Positions 16,844 through 26,521 of a stretch of 64,000 bases of DNA are shown one piece after another; within the stretch, counting starts at the first letter, position 1, and the number at the start of each line of letters is the position of its first letter. The translations under genes were made by a program, and so were the position numbers. Origin of the DNA: Sinorhizobium arboris LMG 14919 (GTDB lineage Bacteria; Pseudomonadota; Alphaproteobacteria; Rhizobiales; Rhizobiaceae); contig NZ_ATYB01000014.1 in assembly GCF_000427465.1 (NCBI RefSeq), positions 2,782,058 to 2,846,057 of the forward strand. Direction: 5' to 3'. Below the pieces are notes generated by a model that was given only the letters and a program-made list of their open reading frames with translations, had not been told where the DNA came from and ran no database searches.

Positions 16844-17317
16844 ATGGCAAAGGAGATTGAGCGCAAGTTTCTGGTCGCCACCGACGGCTGGCGGCAGCAC
16901 GCGGACAAGGGCGTCAGGCTGCGCCAGGCCTATATCGTCACCATGGAAGACCGCTCGGTGCGTGTACGCATTCACGGCAACAAGCGGGCCCGCCTGACCA
17001 TCAAGATCGGTAAATCCGCGCTCGTCCGCAACGAGTACGAATACGATCTCCCCATGGATGACGCCCGGGAACTGCTGACGCAGGCGATCGGCATCGTCAT
17101 CGAGAAGCGGCGCTTCCGCATTCCGCATAAGGGCTTCACCTGGGAGGTCGACGTCTATGAGGGGGCGCTCGAAGGATTGACGGTGGCCGAGGTCGAGATG
17201 GAGCGGGAGACGGACCTGCCCACCCTCCCGGCGTGGCTGGGGCGCGAGATCACCGGCGACCGCCGCTATTCCAATCAGGCGCTTGCCACCGAAGGGCTCC
17301 TGGAAGCGCAGACATGA
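16844..17317 (+). CDS. CYTH domain protein (class IV adenylate cyclase / inorganic triphosphatase fold)
   Basis: A 157-residue triphosphate tunnel enzyme. The defining ExExK motif is at residues 4-8 (EIERK), and alternating basic and acidic strands run through the barrel (VRVRIHG, RLTIKIG, EVEMERE). Small bacterial CYTH proteins usually hydrolyse tripolyphosphate or other organic/inorganic triphosphates. The stop overlaps the CHAD gene start (ATGA at 17314-17317). The pairing suggests polyphosphate metabolism or binding. Adenylate cyclase activity is less likely but not excluded. Confidence 0.9.
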   Translation: MAKEIERKFLVATDGWRQHADKGVRLRQAYIVTMEDRSVRVRIHGNKRARLTIKIGKSALVRNEYEYDLPMDDARELLTQAIGIVIEKRRFRIPHKGFTWEVDVYEGALEGLTVAEVEMERETDLPTLPAWLGREITGDRRYSNQALATEGLLEAQT

Positions 17318-18216
17318 CCTTCGCCTTCCATCCGAAGCGCCCCTTTACAGAGGACTTCCGCACCGTCGGAGAGGAACAGATCGAACGCGCGATCGCGATT
17401 CTCGAGGGCCAGCCCGATGGCGTGCATGAAGCGATCCACGATGCGCGCAAGAGCTTCAAGCGCCTTCGCTCGCTCTATCGCCTCGTGGCCGCCGACGCGC
17501 CACTCTTCCAGAGCCGGGAAAACGCCCGCATCCGCGGCATGGCGCGCAGTCTGGCGACGTTCCGCGATGCGGCAGCGCTCGCCGAGAACGCCGTTTACCT
17601 GCGCCAGCACGCGGCGAGCGAGGAGCAGCAATTGGCGCTGGACAAGATCTGCACGATTCTGGCGAGCCGGCGTGACCGGATTGCAGAAGACGAAGGTGAT
17701 CTCGACCGGAAGATCGAGGCGACCATCGTCAATTGCAGAAAGGCGCATGCCGCGCTCGCTCATGTTTCGTTCCGTGACGGCAGGCGGAAGTCCGCCCGCC
17801 GTCTCGCGAAAGGTTTGCATCGGACCTTGCGGCGCGCCGCACGCGCCAGGACCGCCTGTGCAGCAAGCGCCGATACGATGCTGTTCCACGACTTGCGAAA
17901 GAGCGCGCAGGATTACCGGATGCAGCTTGCCCTGCTTCGCGAGGCATGGCCGTCGGCGATGCGGGCGAAGAGAGAGGAGGCCAACGAATTGGTCGACGTG
18001 CTCGGCCATCTGAACGACCTCGACGCATTGATGTCCCTCGTCGGCGAGCGGCCGGAGCTCGCGGGCAACAGTCAGGAGCACCTCTTTTCGAGTGTCGCCG
18101 CCAGGCAGGACGAACTGAGGCGCGAGGCCCTTACGCGCGCAGAGGCGGTCTTTCTCGACCGGCCTCGAAGGGAGAGCCGAGCCCTCGAACTGCTGTGGCT
18201 CGAAGCTGGAAAGTAG
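17314..18216 (+). CDS. CHAD domain protein, partner of the CYTH protein
   Basis: A 300-residue helical protein with two CHAD repeats. Conserved His and basic residues are seen in HDARKSFKRLRSLYRL (about residue 45) and again in HDLRKSAQDYRMQLALL (about residue 190). CHAD domains bind polyphosphate through these basic faces. It begins inside the stop of the CYTH gene, so the two are coupled. In many bacteria CYTH and CHAD are one polypeptide; here they are split into two. An earlier ATG at 17233 lies inside the CYTH gene and is not credible. Confidence 0.9.
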   Translation: MTFAFHPKRPFTEDFRTVGEEQIERAIAILEGQPDGVHEAIHDARKSFKRLRSLYRLVAADAPLFQSRENARIRGMARSLATFRDAAALAENAVYLRQHAASEEQQLALDKICTILASRRDRIAEDEGDLDRKIEATIVNCRKAHAALAHVSFRDGRRKSARRLAKGLHRTLRRAARARTACAASADTMLFHDLRKSAQDYRMQLALLREAWPSAMRAKREEANELVDVLGHLNDLDALMSLVGERPELAGNSQEHLFSSVAARQDELRREALTRAEAVFLDRPRRESRALELLWLEAGK

Positions 18217-18294
18217 ATCACTTGCCGGCAGCCGATCTCAGGCGCGATTCGCCGCAATTGCACTTGACGCCCGAAACCTGTATTTGCCTGCCGC

Positions 18295-19239
18295 ATGACC
18301 GACATGATCACGACATCGCGACCGGAGGCCCAAGGCCAGTTTCTGGTGGCTGCCCTCTACCATTTCGTATCGTTTCCGCGCTTCGCCGATTTCCGCGAAC
18401 CGCTCCAGGCGATCTGCGACGCCAATGGAGCGAAGGGAACGCTGCTTCTTGCGCATGAGGGCATCAACGGCACGATCGCCGGCACCGATGAAGGCATTGC
18501 GGCGGTCCTTGCCTTTCTTCGGGCACAGCCGGAATTCGCCGGCTTCGTACACAAGGAGAGCCGCGCTTCGGCCATGCCCTTCCTGCGCATGAAGGTGCGC
18601 ATGAAGAAAGAGATCGTGACCATGGGCGTCGAGAATATCGATCCCAACAAGGTGGTCGGCACCTATGTGGAGCCGAAGGACTGGAATGCGCTGATCTCCG
18701 ATCCGGAGACGCTGGTCATCGACACGCGCAACGATTACGAAACGGCAATCGGCCTCTTCCGCGGCGCCGTCGACCCGAAGACCAAAACCTTCCGGGAATT
18801 TCCGGACTGGGTCCGCAACAATACCGGTCTCCATAACAAGCCGAAGATCGCGATGTACTGCACCGGCGGCATCCGCTGCGAGAAGGCGACCGCCTTCATG
18901 AAGGAACAGGGCTTCGAGGAGGTCTATCACCTCAAGGGCGGCATCCTCAAATACCTGGAGGAAGTACCGCCGGAGAAGAGCCTCTGGGACGGCGCCTGCT
19001 TCGTGTTCGACGAACGCGTCTCGGTCACGCATGGGCTCAAGGAGGGCGAGCACACGCTCTGCCATGCTTGCCGCCAGCCGCTGACGCCCGAGGACCTCCA
19101 GTCGCCCCTTCACGAGGAAGGCGTCTCCTGCGTCCACTGCCACGACACCCGCACCGAGGAGGATCGCGAGCGCTACCGCCAAAGGCAAAGGCAGATCATG
19201 CTCGCGAAGAAGCGTGGCGCGCGGCATCTCGGAAGCTGA
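18295..19239 (+). CDS. trhO: tRNA uridine(34) 5-hydroxylase, rhodanese-related (TrhO, YceA family)
   Basis: A 314-residue enzyme that forms 5-hydroxyuridine at the tRNA wobble position using O2. The N-terminal acylphosphatase-like part is followed by a rhodanese domain whose active-site loop is CTGGIRCEK with the catalytic Cys189. The C-terminal region has paired cysteines ([15 protein letters not shown]) that look like a zinc site. The length and motifs match the family. It follows the CHAD gene by 78 bases but is functionally unrelated. Confidence 0.92.
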   Translation: MTDMITTSRPEAQGQFLVAALYHFVSFPRFADFREPLQAICDANGAKGTLLLAHEGINGTIAGTDEGIAAVLAFLRAQPEFAGFVHKESRASAMPFLRMKVRMKKEIVTMGVENIDPNKVVGTYVEPKDWNALISDPETLVIDTRNDYETAIGLFRGAVDPKTKTFREFPDWVRNNTGLHNKPKIAMYCTGGIRCEKATAFMKEQGFEEVYHLKGGILKYLEEVPPEKSLWDGACFVFDERVSVTHGLKEGEHTLCHACRQPLTPEDLQSPLHEEGVSCVHCHDTRTEEDRERYRQRQRQIMLAKKRGARHLGS

Positions 19240-19417
19240 GCTGCAACGCTCGCTTGGCCCTCAACCCCACTGCCGGCCACTTGCCCCGAGCAGGGCAAAG
19301 GGACCTGTGGCAAGTGACTCCACTGCCATAAACACCGGCGTTTCGTGGGGCATGTCCCGTCTCCCCGTATGCCGGGGGGGGGAGGTCACGGTGAGGGGCA
19401 AACACACTGCAGCTGCC

Positions 19418-19500
19418 GCCCCTCATCCGCCTGTCGGCACCTTCTCTCCGTTTTACGGGTAGAAGGGACAAGCTTCATCACCCACTCTGTCCCTCTCCCG
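19418..19500. repeat. Short intergenic repeat, family B (RIME-like)
   Basis: The segment CCCCTCATCCGCCTG...GGCACCTTCT...AGAAGGGACA carries a CCTTCT (19440-19445)/AGAAGG (19461-19466) hairpin. The same layout recurs near 25196. It lies between the convergent trhO and metQ genes. Confidence 0.55.
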
Positions 19501-19513
19501 GCCGGTACGATCT

Positions 19514-20290
19514 TCACCAGCTCGGAATGAGCGCGCCCTTGAAGTGTTCGACGATGAAGGCCTTGACCTTGTCGTCGTGGTAGGATTCGACGAGCGTCTT
19601 GACCCAGGGCGCGTCCTTATCGGCGGTGCGAACTACAATGACGTTGGCATAGGGGGACTTCTCGCTTTCTATGGCGATGGCGTCCTCCTTCGGATGAAGA
19701 TCGGCCTCGAGCGCGTAGTTGGTGTTGATCACGGCCGCGTCGACATCGGCCAGCGAGCGCGGCAGCTGGGCCGCATCGAGTTCGGCGAACTCGATGTTCT
19801 TCGGATTCTCCGTCACGTCGGCCGGAGTGACCTTCAGCCCTGCATCCGGGTTGACCTTGATGAGACCCTTCGACGCGAGAACCAGGAGCGCGCGGCCGCC
19901 GTTGGTCGGATCGTTAGGAATGGCGATCGTCGCGCCGTCCTCCAGCTCATCGAGGCTCTTCACCTTGTTCGAATAGACACCCATCGGCGTGGTGATGGTG
20001 AGGCCTACGCTGACGATGTCGAAGCCCCGATCGGCGATCTGGTTGTCGAGATAGGGCTGGTGCTGGAACGAATTGGCATTGAGGTCGCCATCGGCGAGCG
20101 CCTGGTTCGGAACCACGTAGTCCGAAAATTCGAGGATCTCGATGTCGAGTCCCTTGGGAGCGGCGACCTCCTTCACCTTCTCCATGATCTCGGCGTGCTC
20201 GCCCGGAGTCACGCCGACTTTTATGGTCTCGGCAAGCGCGGTGCCGGCGGCCAGAACGGCGAATGCCGCGGCGAGAATGAGCTTTTTCAT
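19514..20290 (-). CDS. metQ: Methionine ABC transporter substrate-binding protein
   Basis: A 258-residue periplasmic binding protein of the NlpA/MetQ family. The signal peptide is MKKLILAAAFAVLAAGTALA with cleavage before ETIKVG. There is no lipobox cysteine, so unlike the E. coli protein it should be soluble in the periplasm. The family core (VPNQALADGDLNANSFQHQPY, PNDPTNGGRALL) is intact. It is the last gene of metN-metI-metQ, 36 bases after metI. It captures methionine and passes it to MetI. Confidence 0.92.
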   Translation of the reverse strand: MKKLILAAAFAVLAAGTALAETIKVGVTPGEHAEIMEKVKEVAAPKGLDIEILEFSDYVVPNQALADGDLNANSFQHQPYLDNQIADRGFDIVSVGLTITTPMGVYSNKVKSLDELEDGATIAIPNDPTNGGRALLVLASKGLIKVNPDAGLKVTPADVTENPKNIEFAELDAAQLPRSLADVDAAVINTNYALEADLHPKEDAIAIESEKSPYANVIVVRTADKDAPWVKTLVESYHDDKVKAFIVEHFKGALIPSW

Positions 20291-20326
20291 GGAAGTCTCC
20301 TTGTTGCTGTTGGCGTCTTGGAAGGA

Positions 20327-20992
20327 TCAGCTCTTGCGGCTTCGCTTGTCGAAGCGGCGCGCGAGGCGGTCGCCGGCGCTCTGGACGACCTGTACGAGCA
20401 CGATCAGCACCACGACCACGACGAGCATCACGTCCGGCATGAAGCGCTGATAGCCGTAGCGGATGCCGAGGTCGCCGAGACCGCCACCGCCGACGGCGCC
20501 GACCATCGCCGAATAGCCGATGAGGCTGACGATCGTCATGGTCAGCGCCAGCATCAGCGCCGGCCGCGCCTCTGCAAGCAGGACCTTGAAGACGATCTGC
20601 ATCGGGGTGGCGCCCATGGCGCGCGCAGCCTCGATCAGCCCCTTGTCGATGTCGCGGATCGCCGCCTCGACAAGGCGGGCGAAAAAGGGAATGGTCGCGA
20701 TCGTCAGGGGCACGATCGCAGCCTTAGTGCCGATAGAGGTACCGGTGATGAGGCGCGTCAACGGAATGATCGCGACGACGAGAATGATGAAAGGCGTCGA
20801 CCGCGTCGCGTTCACCACAAGTCCTACGGCGCGGTTCACATTGGGTGCCGGAAACAGCTCGCCCCTGCCGCTGGTCGCGAGGAAGATCCCGATCGGCAGG
20901 CCGATCAGAGAGCCGACGAGGCCGGCAACCGCCACCATGTACATGGTGTCGAGCGTGGCGCTGCCGATACGAAGCAGAAGATCAGGCGACAT
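20327..20992 (-). CDS. metI: Methionine ABC transporter permease
   Basis: A 221-residue inner-membrane permease with five hydrophobic segments and the ABC-permease EAA loop ([24 protein letters not shown]). The start at 20992 overlaps the end of metN by 11 bases, which implies coupled translation. The longer frame to 21091 lies within metN and is a shadow. It forms the channel of the MetNIQ importer. Confidence 0.92.
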   Translation of the reverse strand: MSPDLLLRIGSATLDTMYMVAVAGLVGSLIGLPIGIFLATSGRGELFPAPNVNRAVGLVVNATRSTPFIILVVAIIPLTRLITGTSIGTKAAIVPLTIATIPFFARLVEAAIRDIDKGLIEAARAMGATPMQIVFKVLLAEARPALMLALTMTIVSLIGYSAMVGAVGGGGLGDLGIRYGYQRFMPDVMLVVVVVLIVLVQVVQSAGDRLARRFDKRSRKS

Positions 20993-22058
20993 AGCCGAGC
21001 ACCTCCGTGACCAGTCCGTTCTCGGTGAAGAAGCGCTCCGCCTTGCCCGAGGTTTCGGTATCGGCGCCATAGGCGACGACGAGCGAGCCATAGGGCTTGC
21101 CGCCGATCTCGTCGATCGTGCCGGCGATGATGTTGACCTCGGCGCCGACCGACTGGATGAGCTGCGAAATCAGAGGACGCTCGGCCGCTGTCCCGAAGAA
21201 GGTAAGGCGCACCACGATGCGGTCGCCGCTTGCCGCCGCCGGCTTCAGACCCCTGGCAACGGCTTCAGGCAGCTTCGAACCCGCCAGGCCGGAAAGAAGC
21301 GCCCGCGTCGTCTCGTGCCTGGAATGGGTGAAGACATCGAATGTGTGCCCCCGTTCCACGATCTGGCCCTTGTCGATCACCGCCACGTCGGAGGTGACGG
21401 CCTTCACCACCTCCATCTCGTGCGTGATGAGCAGAACGGTAAGGCCTAATTCCGCATTGATTCGCCGCAGCAATTCAAGGATCGACTGCGTCGTTTCCGG
21501 ATCGAGCGCGGAGGTCGCCTCATCCGAGAGCAGGAGTTTGGGTTCGGTCGCGAGCGCCCGCGCGATGCCGATGCGCTGCTTCTGCCCGCCGGAGAGTTCG
21601 GACGGATAGCGCCCGTGCTTGTCGGCAAGACCGACGAGGTCGAGAAGCGGTCTTACACGCCGCTCAATCGTGCGCCGATCCATGCCGGCGATCTCGAGCG
21701 GCAACGCGACGTTGCCGAACACGGTGCGCGAGGAAAGCAGATTGAAGTGCTGGAAGATCATGCCCACGGAGCGGCGAAGGTCACGCAAGCCCGCCTCGTC
21801 GAGCGCCACCACATCGACGCCATCGACGAGCACTTTGCCGCTCGAAGGCTTTTCGAGGCCGTTGACGAGCCGGATCAGCGTCGATTTGCCGGCGCCTGAA
21901 CGACCGATGATGCCGGTGATCGAGCCGCGAGCGACCGTCAGGCTGACATTGTCGAGCGCCGTGAAGGCCGGATTTCCGCCGGAGGCCGCAAAACGCTTTG
22001 ACACGGCGTCGAAGACGACCGCATCGCCGGCCGAGATCTCGGAAGATGGAAGGGTCAT
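20982..22058 (-). CDS. metN: Methionine ABC transporter ATP-binding protein
   Basis: A 358-residue ATPase. Walker [10 protein letters not shown], the signature LSGGQKQR and Walker [13 protein letters not shown] are intact. A C-terminal NIL/ACT-like domain (about residues 275-350) is the site where methionine gives feedback inhibition in this family. The ATG at 22058 is the first credible start; upstream in-frame codons belong to the leader. It is the first gene of metN-metI-metQ. Confidence 0.93.
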   Translation of the reverse strand: MTLPSSEISAGDAVVFDAVSKRFAASGGNPAFTALDNVSLTVARGSITGIIGRSGAGKSTLIRLVNGLEKPSSGKVLVDGVDVVALDEAGLRDLRRSVGMIFQHFNLLSSRTVFGNVALPLEIAGMDRRTIERRVRPLLDLVGLADKHGRYPSELSGGQKQRIGIARALATEPKLLLSDEATSALDPETTQSILELLRRINAELGLTVLLITHEMEVVKAVTSDVAVIDKGQIVERGHTFDVFTHSRHETTRALLSGLAGSKLPEAVARGLKPAAASGDRIVVRLTFFGTAAERPLISQLIQSVGAEVNIIAGTIDEIGGKPYGSLVVAYGADTETSGKAERFFTENGLVTEVLGYVA

Positions 22059-22383
22059 TGTCCGGTCGCCCTCGCAGGAGGGATCATAACGATGGGAGGA
22101 TACATGATGCTCTCGGATGTTCGAAACTCCGGTCCCTGACAAACAGGGCCGGGACTGAAAAAACGCCGTCAGACGGACATTCGACAACGCATTCGGAACG
22201 GGGAGCAACTCTCTATCATCGGCCAACCGGTCATTTCAACGCCTTCCCGCCATGACCGCCATGCCGGGAAGCATGTGGTCCTTATGATGGGCGAGCGCGC
22301 CATTTTACAGGTACGTTTTTTCGAAGGCGCCAAGTGCAGCGCAAAAGTCTACTTTTTATATAGAACCGAGGCCGCTCTCTCCG
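22059..22383 (-). promoter_or_regulatory. metNIQ leader with tandem hairpins
   Basis: A 325-base gene-free leader. In transcript sense a small hairpin (22176-22166, CCGTCTGACGG) is followed by six U (22163-22158), then a stronger stem (CCGGCCCTG with CAGGGACCGG, 22152-22129, one bulge). This looks like a weak attenuator. I could not match it to SAM-I or SAM-II riboswitch consensus. The upstream part (22290-22380) probably holds the promoter. Confidence 0.4.
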
Positions 22384-23760
22384 CTATCGGTCCTGTTTGT
22401 GGTTGCCTCTCGGAAACTGTTCCGCCAGGTCCTTATACCAGTGACCGCTCTTCTTGATCGTGCGGACCTGGGTCTCGTAATCGACGTGAACGATGCCGAA
22501 GCGCATCCGGTAGCCCTCCGCCCATTCGAAATTGTCCATAAGGCTCCAAGCGAAATAGCCCCTCATCGGATAGCCCTTGGCAATGAGATCGGCGGTAACG
22601 GCGAGATGGTCGGATATGTAGTCAAGCCGCGGCTGGTCGTCGACGGCGCCGTTCTCGACGCCCATATTGTAGCAGGCGCCATTCTCCGTGATGTAGCAGT
22701 CGGGGAGCTTGTAGCGCGCATTGAGCGTCTCGACCAGGCTGCCCAAAGCCGGCGCATAGACTTCCCAGCCGATATCGGTCTTTACGTCGCTGACAGGTTT
22801 CGCGTCGATGGTCGCCGGATATTCGGCGCCTTTCGCGGGGTCTGCCGAAACGCGCATCGGCGTATAATAGTTGAGCCCCCACCAGTCGAGCGGCTGGGCT
22901 ATCGTCTCCATGTCGCCGTCCTCGATCGCCGGCATGCGGTCGCCGAGCGCGGACAGGAAACCCTCCGGATACTCGCCCTTGAAGATCGGATCGAAGAAGA
23001 CCCCGTTGTGGAAATCGAAAGCGCGTTCGGCCGCGGCCCTGTCCTCGGCGCTGCCGCTGCCGGGACAGACCGAGTGGGCATTGATGACGATACCGACGGG
23101 GAGCTCCGGCCGTTCCGAGCGGATCGCCGAGACGCCCAACCCGTGGGCGAGATTGGTGAAGTGCAACGCGGCAAGTGCTGCATCCATGTTGCGCTCGCCC
23201 GGCGCATGGACGCCGTAGAGATGTCCGAGCCAGACCGAACACCACGGCTCGTTGAAGGTCGCAACCGCATCGAGACGGTCGCCGAGACGCGCAATCACCG
23301 TCTTCGCATAACGCTGGTACGCATAGGCGGTCGTGCGGGCCGTCCAGCCTCCGTCGCCCATCAGCGCCAGCGGCAGGTCCCAGTGATAAAGCGTCGCAAA
23401 GGCCTTGATTCCGCGCGCCTTCAGTCCGTCGGCGAGCCGGTCGTAGAAATCGAGCCCTTTCTCGTTGATCGGCCCCGTGCCCTCGGGCACGATCCGCGGC
23501 CAGGAGATCGAGAAGCGATAGGCTTCGACGCCGAGGCTCTTGATGAGGTCCAGATCCTGCTCCAGCCGATTGTAATGGTCGCAGGCGACGTCGCCGTTAT
23601 GGCGCCCGTAAACACGCCCCGGCATGTTGGAGAAGGCATCCCAGATGGAGGCTTTGCGCCCGTCCGCCTTGCTGGCCCCCTCGATCTGGAAGGATGCGGT
23701 CGCAACGCCGAAGACAAAGTCGCCGGGAAACCGCTCTGCGAGATTCTTGGCTTCGATCAT
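22384..23760 (-). CDS. GH1 beta-glucosidase
   Basis: A 458-residue glycoside hydrolase of family 1. The acid/base Glu171 is in TFNEPW and the nucleophile Glu359 in YITENGA. The N-terminal FPGDFVFGVATASFQIEG motif is standard. There is no signal peptide, so it cleaves beta-glucosides, and perhaps beta-xylosides or beta-galactosides, in the cytoplasm after uptake. It follows the Gfo/Idh/MocA gene on the same strand. No transporter for its substrate is in the window. Confidence 0.92.
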   Translation of the reverse strand: MIEAKNLAERFPGDFVFGVATASFQIEGASKADGRKASIWDAFSNMPGRVYGRHNGDVACDHYNRLEQDLDLIKSLGVEAYRFSISWPRIVPEGTGPINEKGLDFYDRLADGLKARGIKAFATLYHWDLPLALMGDGGWTARTTAYAYQRYAKTVIARLGDRLDAVATFNEPWCSVWLGHLYGVHAPGERNMDAALAALHFTNLAHGLGVSAIRSERPELPVGIVINAHSVCPGSGSAEDRAAAERAFDFHNGVFFDPIFKGEYPEGFLSALGDRMPAIEDGDMETIAQPLDWWGLNYYTPMRVSADPAKGAEYPATIDAKPVSDVKTDIGWEVYAPALGSLVETLNARYKLPDCYITENGACYNMGVENGAVDDQPRLDYISDHLAVTADLIAKGYPMRGYFAWSLMDNFEWAEGYRMRFGIVHVDYETQVRTIKKSGHWYKDLAEQFPRGNHKQDR

Positions 23761-23976
23761 CGTTCAAGCCTCGTCGTCTGCGCAGCCGGACCGAATGCTC
23801 GGCTGCGTTCGCTTCAATGGTAAGGCGGACCTGGAAGGTCTCGCGCTCGTCTGTGGACGTGGCCTAAAGCCGCGCCGGCAAATGTCAACGAAAAAGGGCG
23901 AGATCTCCCCGCCCTTGCCAATAGCATTTCCACTTTCCTCCCGAACCGAGGATCTGCTCTCGCTCGCGAGTTTGGT

Positions 23977-25161
23977 TCAGAGCTTGATCCAGGCGCCGTT
24001 GCGCTCCGAAGATCGGACGCACGCATCGACGAAGATCATGCCCTTCATGCCATCGTCTATCGTCGGATAGATGACAGCCGGGTCCGCCTTGTCGCCGTTG
24101 CGCTTGGCGTAGATTGCCCGTGCCGCTTCCGTATAGATATTGGCGAAGCCTTCGAGGTAGCCCTCCGGGTGGCCGGAAGGAATGCGCGAAACCCTGGCCG
24201 CCGCCGGTGAGGCCCCGGCGCCCGCGCGCGTCAGCAGGCGCTTCGGTTCGCCGAAGGGCGTATACCAGAGGTAATTCGGGTCCTTCTGCGTCCATTCGAG
24301 ACCGCCTTTGGTGCCGTAGACGCGCACCATCAGGCCGTTTTCATGACCGGGTGCCACCTGGCTGCACCAGAGCATGCCCTTGGCGCGCGTTCCGTCCTTC
24401 TCCCTGAAACGCATCAGCACATGTGCATTGTCGTCGAGCTGGCGACCGGGCACGAAACTGTCGAGATCGGCGGAGAGCTCCTCGAGTTCCAGTCCGGAAA
24501 CGAAGCAACCGAGATTGTAGGCATGCGTGCCGATGTCGCCGGTGGAGCCGCCGGCACCGGAGCGCGCAGGATCGGTCCGCCAGGCGGCCTGCTTCTGACC
24601 GGACTGCTCGATATTCTCGGTCAGCCAGTCCTGGGGATATTCCATCTGCACGAGGCGGACGGCGCCGATGTCGCCATTGACGATCATTTCGCGCGCCTGG
24701 CGCACCATCGGATAGCCGGTATAGTTGTGCGTCAGCACGAAGAGCGCATCGCTGTCGTCGGCCGCCTTCTTGAGCTTCTTCGCATCGGCGAGCGTCGACG
24801 TCAGCGGCTTGTCGCAGATGACGTGGATGCCGCGCTTGAGAAATTCCTTCGCGGCAGCGTAGTGAACATGGTTCGGCGTGACGATCGCCACCGCCTCGAT
24901 GCCGTTCTTGAGCTTGGCCTCACGGATCGCCATCTCCTTGAAATCCGAGTAGACGCGCGACGGATCGAGCCCGAGCTCGCGTCCCGAAGCCTCGGCCTTC
25001 TCCGGCGTCGACGAGAGCGCGCCGGCGACAAGCTCGTAATGATCGTCCAGCCTGGCGGCGATCCGGTGCACCGCGCCGATAAAGGCGCCCGAGCCCCCGC
25101 CCACCATGCCGAGCCGAATGCGCTTCTGACGCGTTTCCGTGCTGCTTCCCTCGATAGCCAT
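23977..25161 (-). CDS. Gfo/Idh/MocA-family oxidoreductase
   Basis: A 394-residue NAD(P)-dependent sugar dehydrogenase. The nucleotide motif is GMVGGGSGAFIGAVHR near residue 20. The catalytic Lys lies in ICDKPLTST and a downstream GDIGTHAYNL gives the conserved His. The ATG at 25161 has a GAGAGG Shine-Dalgarno; the longer frame to 25290 runs through an intergenic repeat. It sits between a sugar isomerase/epimerase and a beta-glucosidase gene, all on the minus strand. Oxidation of a sugar hydroxyl, for example at C3 of a glycoside, is a reasonable guess. Confidence 0.89.
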   Translation of the reverse strand: MAIEGSSTETRQKRIRLGMVGGGSGAFIGAVHRIAARLDDHYELVAGALSSTPEKAEASGRELGLDPSRVYSDFKEMAIREAKLKNGIEAVAIVTPNHVHYAAAKEFLKRGIHVICDKPLTSTLADAKKLKKAADDSDALFVLTHNYTGYPMVRQAREMIVNGDIGAVRLVQMEYPQDWLTENIEQSGQKQAAWRTDPARSGAGGSTGDIGTHAYNLGCFVSGLELEELSADLDSFVPGRQLDDNAHVLMRFREKDGTRAKGMLWCSQVAPGHENGLMVRVYGTKGGLEWTQKDPNYLWYTPFGEPKRLLTRAGAGASPAAARVSRIPSGHPEGYLEGFANIYTEAARAIYAKRNGDKADPAVIYPTIDDGMKGMIFVDACVRSSERNGAWIKL

Positions 25162-25195
25162 TCCGTTTTCCTCTCCTGAAGTGTTTGGCATGGAT

Positions 25196-25345
25196 TTGCC
25201 CCTCATCCCGCTGCCGCGAGCTTCTCCCGCAGGCGGCGAGAAGGGACTCGTGGCGGCGCCTCCCCTTGCCGCCGCGGAAGGGCGGGGCAAGTCCCCTCTC
25301 CCGGCTTGCGGAGAGAGGGTCAGTCCTCGGGCTAGACCCGACGAA
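25196..25345. repeat. Compound intergenic repeat, family B (RIME-like)
   Basis: Two hairpins in tandem: CTTCTC (25221-25226)/GAGAAG (25238-25243) and CCCTCTC (25294-25300)/GAGAGGG (25313-25319). The first half begins GCCCCTCATCCCGCTGCCG and resembles the repeat near 19418. It fills most of the 206 bases between the epimerase-type and Gfo/Idh-type genes and may split their expression. Confidence 0.6.
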
Positions 25346-25367
25346 GAGGGGCAGACGGTTAGATCAC

Positions 25368-26420
25368 TCAGATTCCCAACATCCGCCGGTTCGCGGCGTC
25401 ATCGGTGCCGCTGTCGGCGAAATCGTCGAAGGCCTTTTCGGTGACGCGGATAATATGCGCCTTCACGAACTCGGAGCCTTCGCGCGCGCCGTCTTCCGGA
25501 TGTTTCAGGCAGCATTCCCACTCGACCACGGCCCAGCCGGCGAAGTCGTTGGCGGCCATCTTCGAGAAGACGGCACCGAAATCCACCTGGCCGTCGCCGA
25601 GCGAGCGGAAGCGGCCGGCGCGGTTCACCCAGCTCTGATAGCCACCATAGACGCCCTGACGTCCGGTCGGGTTGAACTCCGCGTCCTTGACGTGGAACAT
25701 CCGGATGCGGTCCTTGTAGATGTCGATATTCTCGAGATAGTCCAGGCACTGCAGCACGTAGTGAGACGGATCGTAGAGCATGCAGGCACGCGCATGATTG
25801 CCGGTGCGCTCCAGGAACATCTCGTAGGTGATGCCGTCATGCAGGTCCTCGCCCGGATGGATTTCGTAGCATATGTCGACGCCGCAATCCTCCGCATGGT
25901 CGAGGATCGGCTTCCATCGCCGCGCGAGCTCGTCGAAGGCGGTCTCCACCAGGCCCGCCGGGCGCTGAGGCCACGGATAGACGAAGGGCCAGGCCAGAGC
26001 GCCGGAAAAGCTTGCCATCGCGTCGAGGCCGAGATTCCTCGAGGCCGTCAGCGCCAGCTTGACCTGCTCGACCGCCCACTCCTGGCGTGCCTTCGGATTG
26101 CCGCGTACTTCCGGGACGGCGAAACCGTCGAAAGCCTCGTCATAGGCGGGATGCACCGCGACGAGCTGGCCCTGGAGGTGGGTAGAAAGCTCGGTGATCT
26201 CGACGCCGTTGTCACGCGCCTTGCCGGCGACCTCGTCGCAATAGGTCTTCGATTCGGCAGCTTTCTTCAGGTCGAAGAGCCTGCCGTCCCAGCTCGGGAC
26301 CTGCACGCCCTTATAGCCGCAATCGGCTGCCCATTTGGTAATCGAATCCCAGGAATCGAAGGGGGCGGCATCGCCGGCGAATTGCGCAAGAAACAGCCCC
26401 GGTCCTTTGATCGTCTTCAT
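25368..26420 (-). CDS. Sugar phosphate isomerase/epimerase family protein (xylose isomerase-like TIM barrel)
   Basis: A 350-residue metal-dependent TIM-barrel protein of the AP-endonuclease-2 superfamily. Metal ligands can be placed in DICYEIHPGEDLH, LYDPSHYVLQ, FHVKDAEFN and VVEWECCLK. The ATG at 26420 has AGGGAGGAAG upstream. Members isomerise or epimerise free or phosphorylated sugars, and some act as lyases on 3-keto-glycosides. It heads the group epimerase, Gfo/Idh, beta-glucosidase. A 16-bp palindrome lies about 100 bases upstream. Confidence 0.87.
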   Translation of the reverse strand: MKTIKGPGLFLAQFAGDAAPFDSWDSITKWAADCGYKGVQVPSWDGRLFDLKKAAESKTYCDEVAGKARDNGVEITELSTHLQGQLVAVHPAYDEAFDGFAVPEVRGNPKARQEWAVEQVKLALTASRNLGLDAMASFSGALAWPFVYPWPQRPAGLVETAFDELARRWKPILDHAEDCGVDICYEIHPGEDLHDGITYEMFLERTGNHARACMLYDPSHYVLQCLDYLENIDIYKDRIRMFHVKDAEFNPTGRQGVYGGYQSWVNRAGRFRSLGDGQVDFGAVFSKMAANDFAGWAVVEWECCLKHPEDGAREGSEFVKAHIIRVTEKAFDDFADSGTDDAANRRMLGI

Positions 26421-26521
26421 ACAACTTCCTCCCTGATGGAGCGGTGTCCGATGTGCCGGCCCCGCGGCCGACCGTTGACTTGCAGTGCTTCCGGTCCGCG
26501 AATTTCGCGATAGCTGATATA

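Noticed and set aside
22059..22320. SAM-II riboswitch upstream of metN
   Set aside because: The conserved blocks such as the GCTAAA segment and the pseudoknot partners were not found, although hairpins are present.
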